Below are positions 23,022-27,145 of a stretch of 27,145 nucleotides of DNA, in pieces. The DNA lies in contig CAZIVE010000029.1 of NCBI GenBank assembly GCA_964542435.1, positions 1 through 27,145 on the forward strand, read 5' to 3'. The notes beneath the pieces were generated by a model, which saw only the letters and a program-made list of their open reading frames with translations, ran no database searches and was not told where the DNA came from. Made by a program: the position numbers and the translations under genes. Positions within the stretch are counted from its first letter, which is position 1. Each line of letters starts with the position of its first letter. The stretch is from CAZIVE01 sp964542435. GTDB taxonomy: Bacteria; Bacteroidota; Bacteroidia; Bacteroidales; Tannerellaceae.

Positions 23022-24914
23022 ATGAATACAGTACAATCGTTTGATGACCTTAGAAAACTACGTGAGTCGTATCAATCTCAACTTAAGGTTTACGACAAAG
23101 ACCATCCTGACAAACCGGGAATTCGCATTCGTGTTTCTTTAGCAACGTGTGGAATTGCTGCCGGTGCTGGGGAAATCAGAGATTACATCCTTGCAGTGCT
23201 TGCTCGTGATAAGGTAAATGCTGTGGTAAAACAGACAGGTTGCATGGGCTATTGCTATGCAGAACCGACAATCGATGTGACGATCGGTGATAATGAACCT
23301 GTCACCTTCGGCTTTGTCACGAAGGACAGAGTGGATGAAATCATTGAGAAGTATATTATGAAAGGTGAGGAGGTTGAAGGTGTTATTCCTCAATCTTATG
23401 TGATTGCAGAACCCGATAAGGAAACTGAAATACCTGATCCTCATTCGAACTCTATAAAGAAGCAGTTGCACATTGCCTTGCGTAACTGCGGACAGATTGA
23501 CCCTGAAGATATCCGAGACAGTATCGCTCACCATGGCTATGAGGCACTTGCAAAGGTCCTTACGACCATGACTCCGGATCAGACGATTCAGGAAATGATC
23601 AAAAGCGGACTTCGTGGTCGCGGCGGTGCTGGTTTCCCAACAGGTGTGAAGTGGCAGATTACGAGTAAGGAGAAAGCGCCTCAGAAATATGTCGTATGTA
23701 ATGCGGATGAAGGCGATCCGGGAGCGTTCATGGATCGCTCCGTCCTTGAAGGTGATCCTCATTCAATTGTGGAGGCAATGGCTATCAATGGTTATTGTAC
23801 GGGAGCGAGCAAAGGTCTCGTTTATATTCGTGCTGAATATCCTTTGGCTGTCGAGCGTCTGAAACGTGCCATTGATCAGGCTCATGAACTGGGTCTTCTT
23901 GGTGATCATATCATGGGAACTGATTTCTCATTTGATATCGATATTCGTTACGGTGCAGGAGCATTCGTATGCGGTGAGGAAACGGCATTGATCCATAGTA
24001 TGGAAGGATTGAGAGGCGAACCGACTGTCAAACCTCCATTCCCAAGTCAGCATGGTTATAAAGGGTGCCCTACGAATGTCAACAACGTGGAGACGTTCGC
24101 CAATGTTCCGCTGATTCTGTTGAAAGGTGCTGATTGGTTCAATACAATCGGTACGGAGAAGAGTAAAGGTACAAAGGTGTTCGCTCTTGCCGGAAAAGTG
24201 AACAATGTCGGACTGATTGAAGTGACGATGGGAACGACCTTGCGTGAGGTCATTTATGAAATTGGCGGTGGTATTAAGGATGGAAAACAGTTCAAAGCTG
24301 TACAGACGGGAGGACCGTCGGGCGGTTGCTTGACTGAAAAGCATCTTGATCTGCCAATCGATTATGACAACCTGGTTGCTGCCGGTTCCATGATGGGTTC
24401 AGGTGGTATGATTGTCATGGATGAAGATGACTGTATGGTTTCTATCGCCAAGTTCTATCTCGACTTCATCGTTGGGGAATCGTGTGGTAAATGCTCTCCA
24501 TGCAGGATTGGAAATAAACGAATGTATGAGATTCTCACAGAGATTACGGAAGGTCGTGGAACGGAGGAGGACCTTGAAAAGCTGAAGAATCTTGCCAATG
24601 TTATTAAAGATACGGCATTGTGCGGACTCGGACAGACTTCACCAAATCCAGTGCTTTCCACTATGAGCAACTTCCCTGAGGAGTATGAGGAACACGTACG
24701 CGATCATCATTGCCGTGCACATCGTTGCCGTTCGTTGACGCAGTATTTCATCAATCCGGATCTTTGTCAAGGTTGTACGCTTTGCGCACGCGTCTGTCCT
24801 GCTCATGCCATTACCGGCGAACGGAAACAGCCGCATTCCATCAATCCTCTGCTTTGCGTGCGCTGTGGAACTTGCATGCAGAAGTGTAAATTCGATGCCA
24901 TTTATGTACACTAA
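23022..24914 (+). CDS. hydB: NADH-linked [FeFe] hydrogenase, flavoprotein subunit HydB (NuoF-like)
   Basis: A 630-aa subunit that binds FMN and NAD(H) and relays electrons. The N-terminal thioredoxin-like ferredoxin domain has only three Cys (43, 74, 78). The NuoF core follows, with GRGGAGFPTG and NADEGDPGAFMDRS for FMN/NADH binding, and then an SLBB region. The [4Fe-4S] site ESCGKCSPCR lies near the end of the core. A C-terminal ferredoxin domain has two CxxCxxCxxxC motifs (CQGCTLCARVC and CVRCGTCMQKC). This layout is that of HydB/HndC from trimeric electron-bifurcating hydrogenases. A Shine-Dalgarno AAGGAAG precedes the ATG. The HydA start lies 12 bases after its stop. Confidence 0.95.
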   Translation: MNTVQSFDDLRKLRESYQSQLKVYDKDHPDKPGIRIRVSLATCGIAAGAGEIRDYILAVLARDKVNAVVKQTGCMGYCYAEPTIDVTIGDNEPVTFGFVTKDRVDEIIEKYIMKGEEVEGVIPQSYVIAEPDKETEIPDPHSNSIKKQLHIALRNCGQIDPEDIRDSIAHHGYEALAKVLTTMTPDQTIQEMIKSGLRGRGGAGFPTGVKWQITSKEKAPQKYVVCNADEGDPGAFMDRSVLEGDPHSIVEAMAINGYCTGASKGLVYIRAEYPLAVERLKRAIDQAHELGLLGDHIMGTDFSFDIDIRYGAGAFVCGEETALIHSMEGLRGEPTVKPPFPSQHGYKGCPTNVNNVETFANVPLILLKGADWFNTIGTEKSKGTKVFALAGKVNNVGLIEVTMGTTLREVIYEIGGGIKDGKQFKAVQTGGPSGGCLTEKHLDLPIDYDNLVAAGSMMGSGGMIVMDEDDCMVSIAKFYLDFIVGESCGKCSPCRIGNKRMYEILTEITEGRGTEEDLEKLKNLANVIKDTALCGLGQTSPNPVLSTMSNFPEEYEEHVRDHHCRAHRCRSLTQYFINPDLCQGCTLCARVCPAHAITGERKQPHSINPLLCVRCGTCMQKCKFDAIYVH

Positions 24915-24926
24915 ATCTTGAACATC

Positions 24927-26531
24927 ATGGAAACAATCAAATTAACTATAGATAATAAAGAGGTAGAAGTGCCTCAGGGAACAACCATCCTTGAAGCAGC
25001 TAAGATGAATGGAATTAAGATTCCTACGCTTTGCTTCATGGAGATGAAAGATCTGCATTACGAGAATAATCCCGGAGCATGCAGAATCTGTGTGGTAGAG
25101 GTGGCCGGAAGACGTAATCTGGCTCCTTCCTGCAAGACCGAATGCCTTCCNNNNNNNNNNNNNNNNNNNNNNNNNNNNNNNNNNNNNNNNNNNNNNNNNN
25201 NNNNNNNNNNNNNNNNNNNNNNNNNNNNNNNNNNNNNNNNNNNNNNNNNNGCTGTGAACAGAGGCTTTATGGCAGCAATGTCAACGCCATTCGAAGGCGA
25301 GATTGCAGAAAGCACCTGTTCTTCTTGCGGACAATGTGTCTCTGTTTGTCCGGTCAATGCTTTGACGGGAAACAGTTCTGAAGATCCTGTTCTGGAGGCT
25401 TTGGCTGATCCCGATAAAATTGTCATAGCACAGACGGCTCCTGCGGTTCGTACAGCTTTAGGAGATAGTTTTGGCATTGAACCAGGAACATTGGTTACCG
25501 GCAAGATGGTTACAGCCTTGAAGCGGTTGGGATTTGATTACGTATTTGACACAGATTTTGCGGCCGATCTTACGATTATGGAAGAGGGTACGGAATTACT
25601 CCAGCGTCTTGGTAAATATCTGAAAGGCGATCGCGACGTGAAGATTCCTTTGATGACGAGCTGCTGCCCTGGTTGGGTTAATTTCATGGAACAGCACTAT
25701 CCTCAGTTGCGTGATAATCTTTCCACTGCCAAGAGTCCGGGTCAGATGTTTGGTGCTATAGCCAAGAATTTCTTTACCCAAAAGCTGGGTATCGATCGCA
25801 AGAAGATGGTTGTCGTGGAGATCATGCCGTGTCTTGCCAAAAAATATGAAGTTCAGCGTCCTGAATTTGCTGTGGATCATAATCCTGATGTGGATTTCTC
25901 CATTTCCACGCGCGAGCTGGCAGGTTTGATTCGTTTTGCCAACATAGACTTTGCCGGACTTCCCGACAGCGACTTCGATCGTCCGATGGGCGAATCCACA
26001 GGAGCTGCCGTTATATTTGGTACCACGGGCGGTGTTATCGAGGCTGCTTGTCGTACGGCTTATGAAGTGTTTACCAAGAAGCCGTTGCCCAAAATCAACT
26101 TCGAAGAACTTCGTGGATTCAAGGGAATCCGTAGTGCTACAATCGATTTCAACGGAACGCCCATCAATATTGGTATTGCCCATGGATTGGGAAATGCACG
26201 CAAGATGGCGGAAGAGGTCATTGCCGGCAATTCTCCTTATCAAGCTATCGAGATCATGGCTTGCCCGGGTGGATGCATCGGTGGTGGCGGACAGCCGTTC
26301 CACATGGGAAATATGGACATCATTCGTAAACGTCAGGCAGCTCTTTATCGAGCTGACGAGAGCAAGACCATCAGGAAGAGTCACGAGAATCCTTACATCC
26401 AGATGCTTTATAAGGAATATCTGGGTGAACCGTGCGGACCGCTTGCTCACAAACTTTTACACACGCATTATTTTGATCGTGTTCCTGATATCAATTCATT
26501 TATTTCAACAGAAGAGGAGGAAAAATCATGA
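24927..26531 (+). CDS. hydA: [FeFe] hydrogenase catalytic subunit HydA (interrupted by an assembly gap)
   Basis: Catalytic subunit that makes or oxidises H2. The three H-cluster motifs are intact: TSCCPGW (25656-25676), MPCLAKKYE (25824-25850) and MACPGGCIGGGGQP (26256-26297). The N-terminus starts with a [2Fe-2S] domain (CRICVVEV visible). After the gap, CSSCGQCVSVCP (25317-25352) is one accessory [4Fe-4S] motif. The gap (25151-25250) hides the rest of the [2Fe-2S] site, the expected His-Cys3 cluster and the first 4Fe-4S motif, so the true gene is probably longer than shown. The ATG at 24927 is preferred to a TTG at 24918. The 3' end contains a strong GAGGAGGAAA site and overlaps the HydC start by 4 bases. 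Confidence 0.95.
   Translation: METIKLTIDNKEVEVPQGTTILEAAKMNGIKIPTLCFMEMKDLHYENNPGACRICVVEVAGRRNLAPSCKTECLXXXXXXXXXXXXXXXXXXXXXXXXXXXXXXXXXXAVNRGFMAAMSTPFEGEIAESTCSSCGQCVSVCPVNALTGNSSEDPVLEALADPDKIVIAQTAPAVRTALGDSFGIEPGTLVTGKMVTALKRLGFDYVFDTDFAADLTIMEEGTELLQRLGKYLKGDRDVKIPLMTSCCPGWVNFMEQHYPQLRDNLSTAKSPGQMFGAIAKNFFTQKLGIDRKKMVVVEIMPCLAKKYEVQRPEFAVDHNPDVDFSISTRELAGLIRFANIDFAGLPDSDFDRPMGESTGAAVIFGTTGGVIEAACRTAYEVFTKKPLPKINFEELRGFKGIRSATIDFNGTPINIGIAHGLGNARKMAEEVIAGNSPYQAIEIMACPGGCIGGGGQPFHMGNMDIIRKRQAALYRADESKTIRKSHENPYIQMLYKEYLGEPCGPLAHKLLHTHYFDRVPDINSFISTEEEEKS
25151..25250. other. Assembly gap (100 N) in hydA
   Basis: Exactly 100 unknown bases. The reading frame happens to be kept across it, but the size is a placeholder, so this says nothing about the true length. 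Confidence 0.98.
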
Positions 26532-27034
26532 ACGAAGAAAATAATATAGATCAGACCATTCATCTCCCGAAGAGCAAAGTAGATGAGCTGCATGCTCTTT
26601 GCAAGAAGTTCAACAACGATCCGGGCGAGATGATTAATATTCTGCACGGTGCTCAGAGCCTTTTCGGATATCTTCCGCGAGAAGTCCAGGAAATTGTGGC
26701 ATTCGATCTGAAGGTTCCGGTTTCTCGGGTTTATGGAGTCGTGACTTTCTACTCGTTCTTCACCATGACACCTAAAGGGAAATATCCTATTTCTGTATGC
26801 TTGGGAACGGCCTGCTATGTGCGTGGATCTGAAAAGGTATTGGCAGAAGTAGAACGCCAGCTTGATATCAAAGTAGGAGAGACTACATCCGATGGATTAT
26901 TCTCTCTCGATTGTCTCCGCTGCGTAGGTGCCTGCGGTTTGGCACCGGTTCTCACTATTGCCGGCAAAGTCTATCCGCGTATGACGCCGGAGAAGGTTCG
27001 CGATGTTCTTTCTGAGTATTACTACAAACAATGA
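26528..27034 (+). CDS. hydC: NADH-linked [FeFe] hydrogenase, HydC subunit (NuoE-like, 2Fe-2S)
   Basis: A 168-aa thioredoxin-fold subunit homologous to NuoE. It carries one [2Fe-2S] cluster that connects to the flavoprotein. Ligand motifs are VCLGTACYVRG (C-x4-C) and LRCVGACGLAP (C-x3-C), with helical residues 10-70 in front. The start ATG overlaps the HydA stop (ATGA), and GAGGAGG lies 6-12 bases upstream, one of the clearest ribosome binding sites in the window. It completes the HydB-HydA-HydC set. No hydrogenase maturation genes (HydE, F, G) are in this window. Confidence 0.95.
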   Translation: MNEENNIDQTIHLPKSKVDELHALCKKFNNDPGEMINILHGAQSLFGYLPREVQEIVAFDLKVPVSRVYGVVTFYSFFTMTPKGKYPISVCLGTACYVRGSEKVLAEVERQLDIKVGETTSDGLFSLDCLRCVGACGLAPVLTIAGKVYPRMTPEKVRDVLSEYYYKQ

Positions 27035-27145
27035 GTATTCGTATGTAGCATCATATAGAGTGTGTTTATCAATTTCGTTTGAGAATTGCACGGCGGTCGC
27101 AGACGCTACTCGTTAGATATAACAGTTGGTTTGCGGCCGTCAATG

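Noticed and set aside
25596..26450. Long open frame (284 codons) on the minus strand opposite hydA
   Set aside because: It lies fully antisense to the H-cluster region of HydA, whose motifs are unmistakable, and its translation shows no domain. It is a codon-usage shadow.
27035..27145. Inverted segments ACGGCGGTCGCA and TGCGGCCGT near the right edge
   Set aside because: The match needs a bulge and a loop of about 40 bases, and the window ends right after it, so neither a terminator nor an RNA gene can be supported.

Overview
The window looks like a chromosomal segment of an anaerobic Bacteroidales bacterium (Bacteroides/Prevotella type). Reasons: promoter-like sites of the Bacteroidetes form TAnnTTTG, few strong Shine-Dalgarno sites, SPII lipoproteins, a pyrophosphate-dependent phosphofructokinase, PPDK, a GGGtGRT protein and an NADH-linked [FeFe] hydrogenase. 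No rRNA, tRNA, insertion sequence, CRISPR array or phage gene was seen. Two runs of exactly 100 N (2058-2157 and 25151-25250) are assembly gaps inside genes.

Layout. 1-1709 (minus): PPi-phosphofructokinase ending at a strong hairpin. 1908-2853 (plus): thioredoxin-like lipoprotein broken by a gap. 2983-4868 (plus): NifU-like scaffold, a 63-aa membrane protein and a GGGtGRT protein, ended by a 14-bp hairpin. 4924-5261: noncoding stretch with a degenerate tandem repeat. 5313-9332 (minus): an operon of ferredoxin, 2-oxoacid oxidoreductase alpha, a 53-aa membrane protein, beta, gamma, then an exported C1 peptidase. 9476-10891 (minus): RlmD-type 23S rRNA methyltransferase with a TTG start. 11082-13817 (plus): PPDK. 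13818-14219: a noncoding region carrying a 22-bp phased array of AACCATGGTT-like palindromes. 14220-22866 (plus): a Ser/Thr phosphorylation locus (LytTR, FHA-TM-zinc ribbon, an 83-aa Asp-rich protein, zinc ribbon-FHA, PP2C, transmembrane kinase) running into a TPR/outer-membrane protein, an Fn3/Kelch lipoprotein and a serine acetyltransferase. 23022-27034 (plus): HydB, HydA and HydC of a trimeric [FeFe] hydrogenase.

How it fits together. The metabolic genes describe a fermentative economy: PPi-linked glycolysis (PPi-PFK and PPDK), a ferredoxin-reducing 2-oxoacid oxidoreductase, and a hydrogenase of the type that disposes of electrons from NADH and ferredoxin. The least familiar part is the phospho-signalling locus. 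There, two Thr/Asp-rich proteins are each joined by an ATGA overlap to an FHA protein, next to a PP2C phosphatase and a membrane kinase. A LytTR-type phased DNA array lies just upstream. The idea that the Thr/Asp-rich proteins are substrates read by the FHA proteins is inference.
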